Counted from the stretch's first letter, positions 9,428 to 19,476 are shown. The stretch is DNA of 64,000 nucleotides from Sporocytophaga myxococcoides (GCF_000775915.1 NZ_BBLT01000002.1:124001-188000), one strand, 5' to 3'. The notes: generated by a model from the letters alone, not told the origin. Numbers and translations are program-made.

Positions 9428-10579
9428 TTGACAAATTTGTCTATAAAATCTTCCGAAAATTTAAGTAATCTCCATATTCTGAGAGGACTTACTGCTTTGT
9501 ATGTTTTGATCTATCATGCAAAGTTTATCCTTTGGTGTGGGGGAAACGAATATATAAAGGCATACCCTATGCATAATTGGGGTATCGGGGATTATCTTGT
9601 ATTTGCCTCTGATATATTCAGTAGTGCAGGATTTGAGATGGTTTTGGTCTTTTTTGTTTTGTCGGGTTTTTTTATTGCTAAAAGTTTTAATAAGAAAAGG
9701 TGGTCCCTTAGAGACTTTTATCTTAAGAGAATAGCTAGAATTTATCCACCTTACCTATTTTCATTATTATTTTCGGTCATTGTAATATTGCTGATAGGTC
9801 AAATAAATGCTGATTTATATTCCCTTGATATTCCTTTTGAAAGGAATCAAAGGTTAAAGGTCGCATACGAAAATCTGAATTTCAAATCAATAGCATATTC
9901 ATTATTCTTCATATCTACCAAAGAGTATATAGGAATGAATATAGTTTATTGGTCCCTGTTAATTGAAGTTGTTTTTTATATAATAATACCTTTTGTCATT
10001 GTCAGACCAGTAATATACTTTATTTTGTCTCTCATTTGTGCAATCTTTATGAGATATACACCATTGGCTTATTTTACTTTTCTTTCTGAATATAGTATAT
10101 ACTTTGCTTTAGGGGTTTTAATTTTTAAATACAAAGACATAAGTGTTGTGACTATTATAGAAAAGTCTAAATATATATTTCTGATACTTATAATAACATT
10201 AATTTTTTCAGTGGTCATATTAAGTGCTTTGAAACTGAAATACTATAGTTCATTTACAGCTGCATTGTTAAGTCTGTTTTCGATTTTCTTTTTGTTGAAA
10301 GTTCAACTTCATGAAGGTTGGGTTTTAAAGAGACTTAAATTTCTTGGAGAGATAAGTTATAGTCTATATTTATTTCATTTTCCTGTGCTTCTATTAATAT
10401 ATGCATTGTTAACAAAATATACAGGATCATATAATTTTTATTCAAGAGTATATTGGGTTTCAATTCCTATAGCCTTATTGGTCGCTTATTGTTGTTATGG
10501 GTTCATAGAGAAAAGATCAAAGCTAATGATCGATGTTTTTAGAAATAGACGAAGTTTGAGAATGGAGATCGAAGAATAA
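9428..10579 (+). CDS. Acyltransferase family 3 membrane protein (OafA/WecH type)
   Basis: A 383-residue protein with about ten hydrophobic segments and the signature of membrane O-acyltransferases: LRGLTALYVLIYHA near the N-terminus with the catalytic histidine, then FFVLSGFFIAKS and FYLKRIARIYPPY. Members move acetyl or other acyl groups onto extracytoplasmic sugars. The start is a TTG two bases after the preceding stop; no in-frame ATG precedes the conserved N-terminal motif, so the TTG is accepted. The next gene (Wzm-like permease) starts four bases after its stop. It most likely O-acetylates the exported polysaccharide. Confidence 0.88.
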   Translation: MTNLSIKSSENLSNLHILRGLTALYVLIYHAKFILWCGGNEYIKAYPMHNWGIGDYLVFASDIFSSAGFEMVLVFFVLSGFFIAKSFNKKRWSLRDFYLKRIARIYPPYLFSLLFSVIVILLIGQINADLYSLDIPFERNQRLKVAYENLNFKSIAYSLFFISTKEYIGMNIVYWSLLIEVVFYIIIPFVIVRPVIYFILSLICAIFMRYTPLAYFTFLSEYSIYFALGVLIFKYKDISVVTIIEKSKYIFLILIITLIFSVVILSALKLKYYSSFTAALLSLFSIFFLLKVQLHEGWVLKRLKFLGEISYSLYLFHFPVLLLIYALLTKYTGSYNFYSRVYWVSIPIALLVAYCCYGFIEKRSKLMIDVFRNRRSLRMEIEE

Positions 10580-10583
10580 TAAG

Positions 10584-11429
10584 ATGGAATCAACGAATTA
10601 TCATAGTGATATTGAGTATGAAATAAAACCAGCTGGAAAGCTGGATTTAAATTTCAAGGAGCTTTGGCAGTATAAAGAGCTTTTTTATTTTTTCACATGG
10701 CGAGACATAAAGGTAAAGTACAAACAAGCCTATTTAGGAATACTTTGGGTTGTTCTTCAGCCATTGTTTATGATGATGGTCTTCTCCTTTTTCTTTGGGA
10801 AGGTATTACGAGTTCCTTCAGATGGAATACCATATCCCATATTTGTTTATTCAGGAATGATGTTTTGGAATATTTTCTCCTCTGGGCTATCAAGCTCCGG
10901 AGATTGTTTAGTTTCCAATGCTAATATCATTAAGAAGATATATTTCCCCCGGCTTGTAATCCCTATTTCTGTAATTTTTGTTTCTGTATTCGATTTTATA
11001 ATCACCTTTGCGTTATTTATTGGGCTTATTCTGTTTCTTCAAATCAAGATCGATTATTTAAAATTTATAGAGCTATTTCCTTTGGCTTTTTTAATTACAA
11101 TTGTGACCACATTTGGCTTGGGGACTCTATTGTCTGCTTTAAATGTAAAGTACAGGGATTTTAAATATATTATTCCTTTTCTAATTCAGGCAACCTTGTT
11201 TATAACTCCCGTTATTTATCCTATTTCAGTATTGCCATTCCCATGGATAAAATATGTTTTGGCACTAAACCCATTAACGGGAGCGATTGCCTTAAGCAGA
11301 GCGGCAATTGCAGGAAATGTAATTGATTGGAATATTATAATGATTAGTGTAGTAACTTCTTTGCTACTTTTAGTTGCAGGCCTTTTAGTTTTTAAACGAA
11401 CGGAGGCATATTTTGCTGATTTGGCTTAA
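10584..11429 (+). CDS. wzm: Polysaccharide ABC transporter permease
   Basis: A 281-residue ABC-2 type permease. A cytosolic N-terminus with FFTWRDIKVKYKQAYLGILW leads into six hydrophobic segments, as in Wzm, KpsM and TagG. It forms the membrane channel that exports a completed lipid-linked O-antigen or similar glycan from cytoplasm to periplasm. The ATPase gene follows after five bases. Length and layout match the family. Confidence 0.93.
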   Translation: MESTNYHSDIEYEIKPAGKLDLNFKELWQYKELFYFFTWRDIKVKYKQAYLGILWVVLQPLFMMMVFSFFFGKVLRVPSDGIPYPIFVYSGMMFWNIFSSGLSSSGDCLVSNANIIKKIYFPRLVIPISVIFVSVFDFIITFALFIGLILFLQIKIDYLKFIELFPLAFLITIVTTFGLGTLLSALNVKYRDFKYIIPFLIQATLFITPVIYPISVLPFPWIKYVLALNPLTGAIALSRAAIAGNVIDWNIIMISVVTSLLLLVAGLLVFKRTEAYFADLA

Positions 11430-11434
11430 ATACT

Positions 11435-12685
11435 ATGAAACCAATACTTGAAATAAATAATATATCCAAAAAATATTATATAAACGATGATGGTGGTGCT
11501 CCATATCTCTCCTTGAGGGATACTATATCAGCCTATTTTAAAGGAAGCAATAAGAAAGTATCCAAAGAGGAATTTTGGGCGTTAAAGGATGTCTCTTTTA
11601 CTGTAAACCCTGGTGAAAGCATTGGAATTATAGGAAGGAATGGAGCTGGTAAATCAACTTTACTAAAAATACTGTCTAAAATTACACCCCCAACTAATGG
11701 AAAAATACTTTCCAGAGGGAGAATTGCGAGTCTCCTTGAAGTCGGCACAGGCTTTCATGCAGAGCTCACAGGTAGAGAAAATATATTTTTAAATGGGTCA
11801 ATCTTGGGACTTAAAAAACATGAGATCTTAAAGCAGTTTGACTCAATCGTTGAATTCAGCGGAATAGAAAAGTTTCTTGATACACAGCTAAAACATTATA
11901 GCAGTGGTATGCAACTTCGCTTAGCTTTTGCAGTTGCAGCACATTTGGAGCCAGAAATATTGATAATAGATGAAGTGCTGGCTGTTGGTGATGCGACATT
12001 TCAGAAGAAGTGTATGGGAAAGATGGGAGAGGTAAGCAAAAGCGGTAGAACTATATTATTTGTAAGCCATAATTTAAACGCTGTTGAGGAAATTTGTAAT
12101 AAAGCTATTCTTCTTCAAAATGGACAGTTAAAAGCAGTAGACAGTGTTCCTAATATTGTAAGAAATTATTTGTCAAACAATGAAGAGATTAATTCATGTT
12201 GGGTAAATAAAGATAAAAAAGCATTTATAAATCCCTATTTTACTCCAACTTCTATTAAAATTGTAGATGAAGATTTTCAACTGATTTCAGGAGAAGTGCC
12301 TGCGGATAAAAAAGTGGGAGTCATGATTTCAGGAGAGGTAAATGAATTTAATAATTTGCTTACTGTAGGGTTTTGTGTAACAACTCTGAGCGGTACGGTC
12401 ATTTATTGGGCTTACCAGACAGATGTAGCGGAAGAATCATGGCCCAAAATGCAAAAAGGAGAAAATCGATTTGTGGCTTGGTTGCCTACAAATTTTATTA
12501 ACGAAGGAGATTACTATATTGAATTAATTGCTAGTATTCATTTTTCCCATTGGATTTGTGAACCACAAAAAAATTCTCCTTCTGTCAGATTATCAATTAG
12601 GGGAGGGTTGAGCAAGTCACCATATTGGATGATGGCCCGGCCGGGGCTTATGGCACCAATCATTAAGTTTGAATCATTACCTTAA
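11435..12685 (+). CDS. wzt: Polysaccharide ABC transporter ATPase with C-terminal carbohydrate-binding domain
   Basis: A 416-residue protein. Residues 1 to about 250 are an ABC ATPase with Walker A GRNGAGKST (67-75), the signature YSSGMQLRLA and Walker B ILIIDEVLAVGD, followed by the switch histidine in FVSHN. The remaining ~150 residues form a beta-rich tail like the C-terminal domain of Wzt, which binds the modified end of the finished O-antigen before export. Its presence suggests that chain length is capped by a terminal modification; the FkbM methyltransferase or another modifying enzyme of this locus could supply it, which is inference. It works with the permease encoded five bases upstream. 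Confidence 0.93.
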   Translation: MKPILEINNISKKYYINDDGGAPYLSLRDTISAYFKGSNKKVSKEEFWALKDVSFTVNPGESIGIIGRNGAGKSTLLKILSKITPPTNGKILSRGRIASLLEVGTGFHAELTGRENIFLNGSILGLKKHEILKQFDSIVEFSGIEKFLDTQLKHYSSGMQLRLAFAVAAHLEPEILIIDEVLAVGDATFQKKCMGKMGEVSKSGRTILFVSHNLNAVEEICNKAILLQNGQLKAVDSVPNIVRNYLSNNEEINSCWVNKDKKAFINPYFTPTSIKIVDEDFQLISGEVPADKKVGVMISGEVNEFNNLLTVGFCVTTLSGTVIYWAYQTDVAEESWPKMQKGENRFVAWLPTNFINEGDYYIELIASIHFSHWICEPQKNSPSVRLSIRGGLSKSPYWMMARPGLMAPIIKFESLP

Positions 12686-12720
12686 TAGCAAATCTTTTCT
12701 GAAATTTGGACTGATGTATT

Positions 12721-13464
12721 ATGATAAATATGTTGAAGAGTATAGTAAAAAAACTATTGAGGATCGAAAAAAGAAAAGCATATAAACAATTTGACATCTT
12801 TAATGAAAAGATTGTCAACAGCCGATTTGAGATAAGAAAAGAGGATATTTATTTTTTCAGTGAAGGCACTTCGAAAACTGATTTTGACAGGCACTACGTA
12901 TATCATACCGCCTGGGCAGCGCGAATGCTTGCAAAGACCAATCCTTCAAAGCATATAGATATATCGTCTTCCTTATACTTTTCAGCAATTGCTTCATCAT
13001 TTGTTCCTATTGAGTTTTACGATTACCGCCCTGCAGACATTCATCTGCCAAATCTGAAATCAGCTTTTGGGGATTTACAGAAATTGCCCTTTCCTTCAGA
13101 ATCAGTTCAATCTCTATCTTGCATGCATGTGATAGAACATATCGGTTTAGGTAGGTACGGAGATCTAATGGATTATGATGGCGATTTAAAGGCAATTAAA
13201 GAACTGATAAGAGTTCTGGCACCTGCAGGAAATTTGTTTTTTGTAACACCCATCGGACATAAAGCAAGAATAGTTTTCAATGCTCATAGAATTTATACTA
13301 AAGAACAAATTGTAAATTATTTTGATGAACTTGAATTAGAGGAATTCTCCTTGATCTCAGAGCATTGGGAAGATGGAGGTATAGTTATCAATCCTAATAA
13401 AGCTTTGATCGAACGTCAGAGTTATGGATGTGGTTGTTTTTGGTTTAAAAAAGGAGTGAAATGA
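12721..13464 (+). CDS. DUF268 family protein, possible methyltransferase-like
   Basis: A 247-residue cytoplasmic protein with HIDISSSLYFSAIASSF, DLQKLPFPSESVQSLSCMHVIEHIGLGR read across the middle, and a late NAHRIYT. This pattern belongs to DUF268, a family often found in polysaccharide loci and distantly like class I SAM methyltransferases (the CMHVIEHIG stretch corresponds to the usual HVLEH motif). No clear glycine-rich SAM loop is visible, so activity is uncertain. Its stop overlaps the start of the fucosyltransferase gene as ATGA, pointing to coupled translation. Confidence 0.75.
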   Translation: MINMLKSIVKKLLRIEKRKAYKQFDIFNEKIVNSRFEIRKEDIYFFSEGTSKTDFDRHYVYHTAWAARMLAKTNPSKHIDISSSLYFSAIASSFVPIEFYDYRPADIHLPNLKSAFGDLQKLPFPSESVQSLSCMHVIEHIGLGRYGDLMDYDGDLKAIKELIRVLAPAGNLFFVTPIGHKARIVFNAHRIYTKEQIVNYFDELELEEFSLISEHWEDGGIVINPNKALIERQSYGCGCFWFKKGVK

Positions 13465-14345
13465 TAATTGTCCGGTTAATAGGAGGATTGGGTAATCAAA
13501 TGTTTCAATATGCTGCTGCAAAGGGACTTGCAGAGATGAAAAAAGTACCACTAAAACTCGATATCACCGACTTTCTTACCCACTATAACTTGCGTAATTT
13601 CGAACTCGATAAATTTAATATTTCTTCAGAGGTTGCGCTGGAGAAAGAGATGCTCTATTATAAGTGCAACAGTAAGAGCTATCCCTTTAATCTGTATCTA
13701 AAAGTTTTAAAGAAGATTAAAGGAGTAAAATATCAAATGGAACCGCATTTTCATTATTGGGATGAAATAAAAGGTTTGCCTAAATCTTCTTATTTGGAAG
13801 GGTATTGGCAATCGGAAAAATATTTTTCAGGAATAGAGAATATTATTAGAGAAGAATTTACTTTAAAAGAAGGGCTTTCGGAAGAAAGAATAGGCCTTTT
13901 GAAAGAAATTAGTAATTCTAATTCTGTTAGCATCCATGTCAGAAGAGGAGACTATATATCTAATCCTGAAGCAAATAAAGTTCATGGAATTTGTAGCACA
14001 AATTATTATATAAATGCCTGCAACTATATAATAAGAAATATAAACGCCCCAAAGTTTTATGTTTTTTCTGACGACATTGAATATGTTAAAAAATCAGGAA
14101 TATTTGGCCGTCTAAATGATGTCTTTTTTGTGAAAGCTCTTGAAAATGAAAAACGTAATGATGTAGAAGAAATGTTTTTGATGAGTTCTTGCGCTCACAA
14201 TATAATTGCTAACAGCAGCTTTAGTTGGTGGGGAGCCTGGTTAAATGGAAATGCAGAAAAGATTGTAATTGCACCAAAAGTTTGGTTTGCTGATAGTACG
14301 ATTAATACAAAGGATATTATTCCGGAAAGATGGATTAAATTGTAA
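13461..14345 (+). CDS. Alpha-1,2-fucosyltransferase-like protein (GT11)
   Basis: A 294-residue glycosyltransferase of family 11. The N-terminal RLIGGLGNQMFQYAAAKG and the GDP-binding HVRRGDY motif (His159 onward) are diagnostic, as is NSSFSWWGAWL near the end. These enzymes transfer L-fucose from GDP-fucose to a sugar, usually in alpha-1,2 linkage to galactose. The donor is made by gmd and fcl at the left of the locus, so donor and transferase are both present. It overlaps the DUF268 gene by four bases (ATGA). The acceptor cannot be deduced. Confidence 0.9.
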   Translation: MIIVRLIGGLGNQMFQYAAAKGLAEMKKVPLKLDITDFLTHYNLRNFELDKFNISSEVALEKEMLYYKCNSKSYPFNLYLKVLKKIKGVKYQMEPHFHYWDEIKGLPKSSYLEGYWQSEKYFSGIENIIREEFTLKEGLSEERIGLLKEISNSNSVSIHVRRGDYISNPEANKVHGICSTNYYINACNYIIRNINAPKFYVFSDDIEYVKKSGIFGRLNDVFFVKALENEKRNDVEEMFLMSSCAHNIIANSSFSWWGAWLNGNAEKIVIAPKVWFADSTINTKDIIPERWIKL

Positions 14346-14350
14346 TAGGG

Positions 14351-15367
14351 ATGGTTAAAGTTTCTGTTTTAATGGCAGCGTATAATTCAGCTAAATTTAT
14401 TGGAGAAGCTATAGAAAGCATCTTAACACAATCATTTAAATCCTTCGAATTGATAATTGTAAATGACGGTTCTACAGATTTAACAGAAGGCGTCATTCAA
14501 AGATATTTACATGATGAACGTATAAGATACCATAAAAATGATCATAATAAGGGCTTGGTTTATACCAGAAACAGACTGCTTGAATTAGCCTCTGCAGAAT
14601 ACATTGCAATAATGGACAGTGATGATATTGCTCATCAGGAAAGACTCTTAAGGCAATATAAATATTTATTAAATAATCCTTCTGTTGGTATAGTTGGATC
14701 CTGGGTTCAACCTGTTGATGAGAATGGACAGCTAATAGGTATGCCCTGGTGTTCTTATGATAACCCTGAAGGTGTTTATTGCTCATTATTATTCCAAAAT
14801 TTCTTTGCAAATTCTTCGGTTCTAATGAAGAAAGCTTCTATACCAAAGGAAGGATATAGGGAAGAATATCCTCCAGCAGAAGATTTTGACTTGTGGTCAA
14901 GAATGCTAAAGCAAACTAAAGGATACAACTTACCTGAAACGTTAGTTTACTACAGGATTCATAATGACAACACTTCACTTGTTAATGAATGCCTCACAAG
15001 GTCCAATGCTCAAAAGGTAATTAAAAATCAATTGGCTGAGCTGGGCATTTTTCCAGATCAGAGCGGGCTAGAACTACATATGGCTATTGCAAAGTTTGAA
15101 CCTAATGAAATAAAAGAAAATAGAATATTTGAAATAAAGACCTGGTTGGAATACTTATATGAAACCAATAAGGTTGTTAGGAAATATGATGATAATGCTT
15201 TTTTAAATGTACTTGGTAAATATTGGTTTAGGGTTTGTGAGACCAGAAAAGCCCCATCCCTTGGTACCTATTTTAAATCAGGGATTTTAAGGTCCAAATA
15301 TGACCCAGGATTTAAGAACTATTTCAAATTTCTAATTAAAGAAATAAAAATGTTGAAGTGGAGATGA
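14351..15367 (+). CDS. Family 2 glycosyltransferase
   Basis: A 338-residue GT-A enzyme. VSVLMAAYNSAKFIGEAIESIL is the standard N-terminus, VNDGSTD follows, and the metal-binding DxD appears as MDSDDIAH. The conserved EDFDLWSRM provides the catalytic-base region. The C-terminal third has no clear motif. The donor and linkage cannot be read from sequence. The stop TGA overlaps the ATG of the next GT2 gene. Confidence 0.9.
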   Translation: MVKVSVLMAAYNSAKFIGEAIESILTQSFKSFELIIVNDGSTDLTEGVIQRYLHDERIRYHKNDHNKGLVYTRNRLLELASAEYIAIMDSDDIAHQERLLRQYKYLLNNPSVGIVGSWVQPVDENGQLIGMPWCSYDNPEGVYCSLLFQNFFANSSVLMKKASIPKEGYREEYPPAEDFDLWSRMLKQTKGYNLPETLVYYRIHNDNTSLVNECLTRSNAQKVIKNQLAELGIFPDQSGLELHMAIAKFEPNEIKENRIFEIKTWLEYLYETNKVVRKYDDNAFLNVLGKYWFRVCETRKAPSLGTYFKSGILRSKYDPGFKNYFKFLIKEIKMLKWR

Positions 15368-16311
15368 ATAACCCTGTTATATCAGTAATAATTCCTTGCT
15401 TCAACTACGGTCAATATCTGACGGAAGCAGTAGAATCTGTCTTGATACAGTCAGAAACGAATTGGGAGTGCATAATTGTAAATGATGGGTCTACAGATTT
15501 AACAGAGGAGATCGCGATACATTTAACTGAAATTGATCAAAGGATAAAATATTTTGCTCAGACTAATAAGGGGCCGTCAGCCGCTAGAAATTTGGGTTTA
15601 TCAAAGGCTTCTGGAAAGTATATTCAGTTTCTTGATGCGGATGATATATTAAGTAAGGATAAATTGAGACATCATGCAGATATTTTAAATAAGCATGAGG
15701 AAATAGACTTGGTCTATGGAGATGTAAAAGTCTTTCATACATCTATAAAAGAGAATGGTGTAAGGGATTTTAAATACTTTACCAGACAACTAAGTGGGAA
15801 TAAAATGACCATAATTAAAGAGCTTGTTATGGATTCAATGTTTTTGATCAATACAGCTTTTTTTAGAAAATCACTACTTGAAAAAGCTGGTGATTTTCAT
15901 AATTATATAACCAGACACGAAGACTGGCATTTATGGCTACGTTGTGCAATGAAAGGAGCTTATTATTATTACGACAGCAAAGAGTCTGGTAGGGTTTGGG
16001 TAAGGGCACATGAAGATAGCCTAACTGGAGATAGAAAGAAAATGTGGGAGGAGAAGATAAAAGCTCGCAAAGATTTGAATGTTTTTGTTGAAACGAACAA
16101 GAATGATATAGATTCGACACTAAAGGAATATTTTGAAAGAAAAAATACTTATTTACTTCTAGTTGACTCATATAAATGTGAGCTTCTTTATGGAAGTCTG
16201 ATTACTGGATTTTATCTATGCTTCAAGTCCATATTGATTTCTGGAAAAGCTTATCACCATCTGTATGAAGCTTTACACTGGGTTAAAGAAAGGTATCAAA
16301 GAACAGCATGA
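15364..16311 (+). CDS. Family 2 glycosyltransferase
   Basis: A GT-A glycosyltransferase of 315 residues from the preferred ATG at 15364, which overlaps the upstream stop as ATGA; an in-frame GTG lies six bases earlier. PVISVIIPCFNYGQYLTEAVES, VNDGSTDLTEE and the DxD in QFLDADDILS are visible, and HEDWHLW corresponds to the catalytic-base region. VNDGSTDLTE is shared with the preceding gene, so the two may descend from one duplication. Confidence 0.9.
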   Translation: MNNPVISVIIPCFNYGQYLTEAVESVLIQSETNWECIIVNDGSTDLTEEIAIHLTEIDQRIKYFAQTNKGPSAARNLGLSKASGKYIQFLDADDILSKDKLRHHADILNKHEEIDLVYGDVKVFHTSIKENGVRDFKYFTRQLSGNKMTIIKELVMDSMFLINTAFFRKSLLEKAGDFHNYITRHEDWHLWLRCAMKGAYYYYDSKESGRVWVRAHEDSLTGDRKKMWEEKIKARKDLNVFVETNKNDIDSTLKEYFERKNTYLLLVDSYKCELLYGSLITGFYLCFKSILISGKAYHHLYEALHWVKERYQRTA

Positions 16312-17303
16312 ACAAGCTCGTTTCAGTTATCATTCCAGCATATAACTCGGCCTTATGGATACGGGATGCAATTGAGTGTATAATTTCTCAATCGTATCAG
16401 TTTATTGAAATAATAATTGTTGATGATGGTTCTTCAGATAATACTTCAGATATTGTCAGACCATATATATCAGATAAAGTAATATACTATTTCCAGGAAA
16501 ATAAGGGAGCATCTGCTGCAAGGAACAAAGGGATTGAATTAGCCTCTGGTTATTTTATACAATTTTTAGACGCAGATGATATCCTGGATAGGCAGAAAAT
16601 AAAGGAGCAGGTAGATGCTTATGAAAGAGCAAGCGATAGAGATTCAATTATTTCATCGTCTTGGTATACTTTTTCTGTAAACATAAATGCAGCAATAGAA
16701 AGAAGGAACTCTATATGGAAGGATTTTATTCCTGCACGAGGTTTTTTGATTGAAGCTTGGAGCAAAGGATTGTGGATGCCAATTTTTTCATGGCTAATAC
16801 CTAAACATTTAATTGAAAAATCAGGGTATTGGGATGAACGTATATCCTTCCAGGATGATGGAGAGTTTTTTTCAAGGGTAGTCTTAAGCAGCAGCAGAGT
16901 ATTATTTTGCGATAAAGCTAAAGGATATTATAGAACTGGAATCACGGGATCTTTAAGCTCCCAATTAGATAGAAAGGCAGCAATGTCGCACTTTTTAGTT
17001 TGCCAGCTATATGAAGAAAATTTGTTAAAATATAGCAATGATGAAGAGGCCAGAGAGGCTGTAGCTTCCAACTTTAAAAATTTTGTTTATTTCCATTATC
17101 CCAACTATACGGATCTTATCACGAAGGCAGAGGTTAGAGTAAATGAACTGGGCGGAAGCTCTGTTAAACCTCAAGGAACACACTTGTTTAAATTAATCTA
17201 TAGTTTCCTCGGTTGGAAGATTGCCAGAAGGATAGAAAAATTCTATTATGGTAAAGGATTAAATTATTCTTCATTTAAAAGCAAAATATTGGGAAAAATT
17301 TGA
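16308..17303 (+). CDS. Family 2 glycosyltransferase
   Basis: A 331-residue GT-A enzyme with LVSVIIPAYNSALWIRDAIE, VDDGSSDNT and the DxD QFLDADDILD, followed by SFQDDGEFFSRV as the acceptor/base region. It overlaps the gene before by ATGA and the gene after by one base (TGATG). The N-terminal half is close to its left neighbour (ENKGASAARNKG here against TNKGPSAARNLG there); the C-terminal halves differ, which fits different acceptors. Confidence 0.9.
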   Translation: MNKLVSVIIPAYNSALWIRDAIECIISQSYQFIEIIIVDDGSSDNTSDIVRPYISDKVIYYFQENKGASAARNKGIELASGYFIQFLDADDILDRQKIKEQVDAYERASDRDSIISSSWYTFSVNINAAIERRNSIWKDFIPARGFLIEAWSKGLWMPIFSWLIPKHLIEKSGYWDERISFQDDGEFFSRVVLSSSRVLFCDKAKGYYRTGITGSLSSQLDRKAAMSHFLVCQLYEENLLKYSNDEEAREAVASNFKNFVYFHYPNYTDLITKAEVRVNELGGSSVKPQGTHLFKLIYSFLGWKIARRIEKFYYGKGLNYSSFKSKILGKI

Positions 17304-18319
17304 TGAAAGAATTGGTTTCAGTGATATTGCCGGTGTATAATTCAGAAAAGTATGTGAAGGAAGCCATACAAAGCATCCTTAATCAAACATACAGGTGTCT
17401 TGAATTGATAATTATCGATGATTATTCTACTGATAAGAGTTTGCAGGTAATTGAGTCTATTGAAGATTCTAGAATCAAAATTATAAGAAATTCCAGAAAT
17501 GTGGGAAGAGCAGGATGCGACAATCTTGGATTAGTCTTTGCCAATGGACGATATATCGCAAAAATGGATTCTGATGATATTGCACATCCTATGAGACTCA
17601 GCAAGCAGATTGAATTTCTTTTCCAAAATAAGAATGTCAATACAGTAGGTTGTTTTATGCAGAATTTTGGGTATAGTAACTATCTCAATAAATATCCTGC
17701 AACTGTACAAGAAAATAAGGCATATACTTTATTTGGCCTTCCCTGTGGTAATCCATCACTAACATTTAAAAGGGAAGTTTTTGATGGCGGACATAAATAT
17801 AATGAGCATTTAAGGCAAACGGAAGATTATGATTTTTTTGCAAGATATTATGATGTTTTAAATGTATGCAATATACAAGAACCGTTAATGTTTTATAGAA
17901 CTTATCCTGAAGATAAAAGAAAGGAGATATTATCTGATAGGTTTGAGACAGCTATGCGCGTTAGAAAGGAGTTTTTGTTGAGCATTGGTTTGCCGTTTGA
18001 TAAAGAAGAACTGCAGATCCATCACTGCTTATATCATTACCAGCTTCCTGCCAATAATATCTATTTGCAAAATGTTGAAAAGTGGTTAAAGAAATTGGAA
18101 TCTTTTAATAATCAGAAGTTAATTTTTGACCCTAAAGCGTTAACAAGTGTCCTCGCAAGAAAATATTTTGAGTTTTGTTATCTTCACACATTTCCTTATT
18201 TAAAAAGTTTCCGAGCTTTTCAGCACTCTGATTACAGTAGAATATTGAATCCTGAGTTATCTCTGAAAATTAAATTCATAATGAAAGGGGTGATGAATTT
18301 TAATAAATACAATCAATGA
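17303..18319 (+). CDS. Family 2 glycosyltransferase
   Basis: A GT-A enzyme of 338 residues. ELVSVILPVYNSEKYVKEAIQS opens the protein, IDDYSTDKS and the DxD in KMDSDDIAH follow, and TEDYDFFARY marks the base region. The ATG at 17303 shares a base with the upstream stop (TGATG); an in-frame TTG sits one codon earlier. The start of the next gene again overlaps as ATGA. It looks closest to the GT2 at 14351 (shared MDSDDIAH). Confidence 0.9.
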   Translation: MKELVSVILPVYNSEKYVKEAIQSILNQTYRCLELIIIDDYSTDKSLQVIESIEDSRIKIIRNSRNVGRAGCDNLGLVFANGRYIAKMDSDDIAHPMRLSKQIEFLFQNKNVNTVGCFMQNFGYSNYLNKYPATVQENKAYTLFGLPCGNPSLTFKREVFDGGHKYNEHLRQTEDYDFFARYYDVLNVCNIQEPLMFYRTYPEDKRKEILSDRFETAMRVRKEFLLSIGLPFDKEELQIHHCLYHYQLPANNIYLQNVEKWLKKLESFNNQKLIFDPKALTSVLARKYFEFCYLHTFPYLKSFRAFQHSDYSRILNPELSLKIKFIMKGVMNFNKYNQ

Positions 18320-19476
18320 GTTTTGTAAAAAGAATATTGAAGAAGTTATTTCCAATAGTTTTTCTAAAAGAATGTTTTCTTTGGTATAATAAAATAAAGT
18401 TAAGAACTCTTGATGCATTGTTTTATCCTCATTATAAAATATCAGAAGATTCTTTTTTGAGAGATTTTTATTTGATTCCTGTCCAGGAATATAAAATATC
18501 TTTAATAAAAGAATTGTCATCGTCCGTTACTCCCTATTTTAAATTTTGGGAATTGTGGAAAGATCATGAGTACATTGTGCATTTACAGAAACCTTGCGTT
18601 ATTGAACCTGCAACAGGCTGGGCTTTTGTTGAAGGAAATAAACTGGTGTCAGAATCCTTAGGCCTTGGGCATGCGCCTCATGTTAGGAAACCTGGCTTAT
18701 TTAGTTTTTTTATAAAGAAAAGAAGAACGACAAAGTTTTCTAAGATTGTTTCCCTGAGAGATACAGGTGAGGATAATTATTTTCACTTTTATAATGATGT
18801 CATAGGCAAAATTTTCTTTCTGAAGAATGAGGGGATTGATTTGAATGACTATACTTTTATAGTGCATGAAAAGCTTTGGGAAAAGAATTATTTTCAAAGT
18901 ATTTATAATTCTTCGACTTTTCTAAAAAGCCTTAAATGGCATGTACAGAAAGATGATTTTGTAGAAGCTAATGAAAGCATTTTTTGCAAACCATTGACAC
19001 ATAAGCCAGAGATTTTCCAAGAAATAAGTTCACAGGTTTTAAGGGAATTTAGTCAAGCTGGCAGAAGGATATATTTAAAGAGAAGCAGGAGCCGATTGAG
19101 GTTTGTTGAGAATGAGGAGGAAATTGAAAATGTGTTAATAAACCTTGGTTTTCAAGTGGTAGATGCAGCTTTGCTGAATCTTGAAGAACAGGTCCGCTTA
19201 TTTTCTTCTGTCAGATTTCTGGTGGCAATTCATGGAGCAGGGTTAACGAATATATTCTTTAGACAAGGACAACCATTGAGTATGCTTGAGATATTTCCAT
19301 ATCCGGAGAATGGCTGTCTACCCTTTCATTACATTATGCTTGCTCAGCAAAATAAATTCAGGTATAATGCAATGATTGGTGAAAGATCTTCTAGAAATTT
19401 TTCCGGAGGTTTCAACGTTAATCCTGTTAAGTTAAAGGAAGAAGTAATACGAATTTTAGAATATGATGAAACCTAG
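18316..19476 (+). CDS. Family 61 glycosyltransferase (DUF563)
   Basis: A 386-residue protein with the GT61 pattern: SLRDTGEDNYFHFYNDVIGK in the middle, YLKRSRSRLRFVENEEEIE, and the strongly conserved VAIHGAGLTNIFF near residue 310, then LEIFPY. GT61 covers xylosyl-, N-acetylglucosaminyl- and related transferases, better known in eukaryotes but frequent in bacterial polysaccharide loci. The sugar moved here is unknown. The start overlaps the previous gene by ATGA and the end overlaps the next by 14 bases. Confidence 0.83.
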   Translation: MSFVKRILKKLFPIVFLKECFLWYNKIKLRTLDALFYPHYKISEDSFLRDFYLIPVQEYKISLIKELSSSVTPYFKFWELWKDHEYIVHLQKPCVIEPATGWAFVEGNKLVSESLGLGHAPHVRKPGLFSFFIKKRRTTKFSKIVSLRDTGEDNYFHFYNDVIGKIFFLKNEGIDLNDYTFIVHEKLWEKNYFQSIYNSSTFLKSLKWHVQKDDFVEANESIFCKPLTHKPEIFQEISSQVLREFSQAGRRIYLKRSRSRLRFVENEEEIENVLINLGFQVVDAALLNLEEQVRLFSSVRFLVAIHGAGLTNIFFRQGQPLSMLEIFPYPENGCLPFHYIMLAQQNKFRYNAMIGERSSRNFSGGFNVNPVKLKEEVIRILEYDET

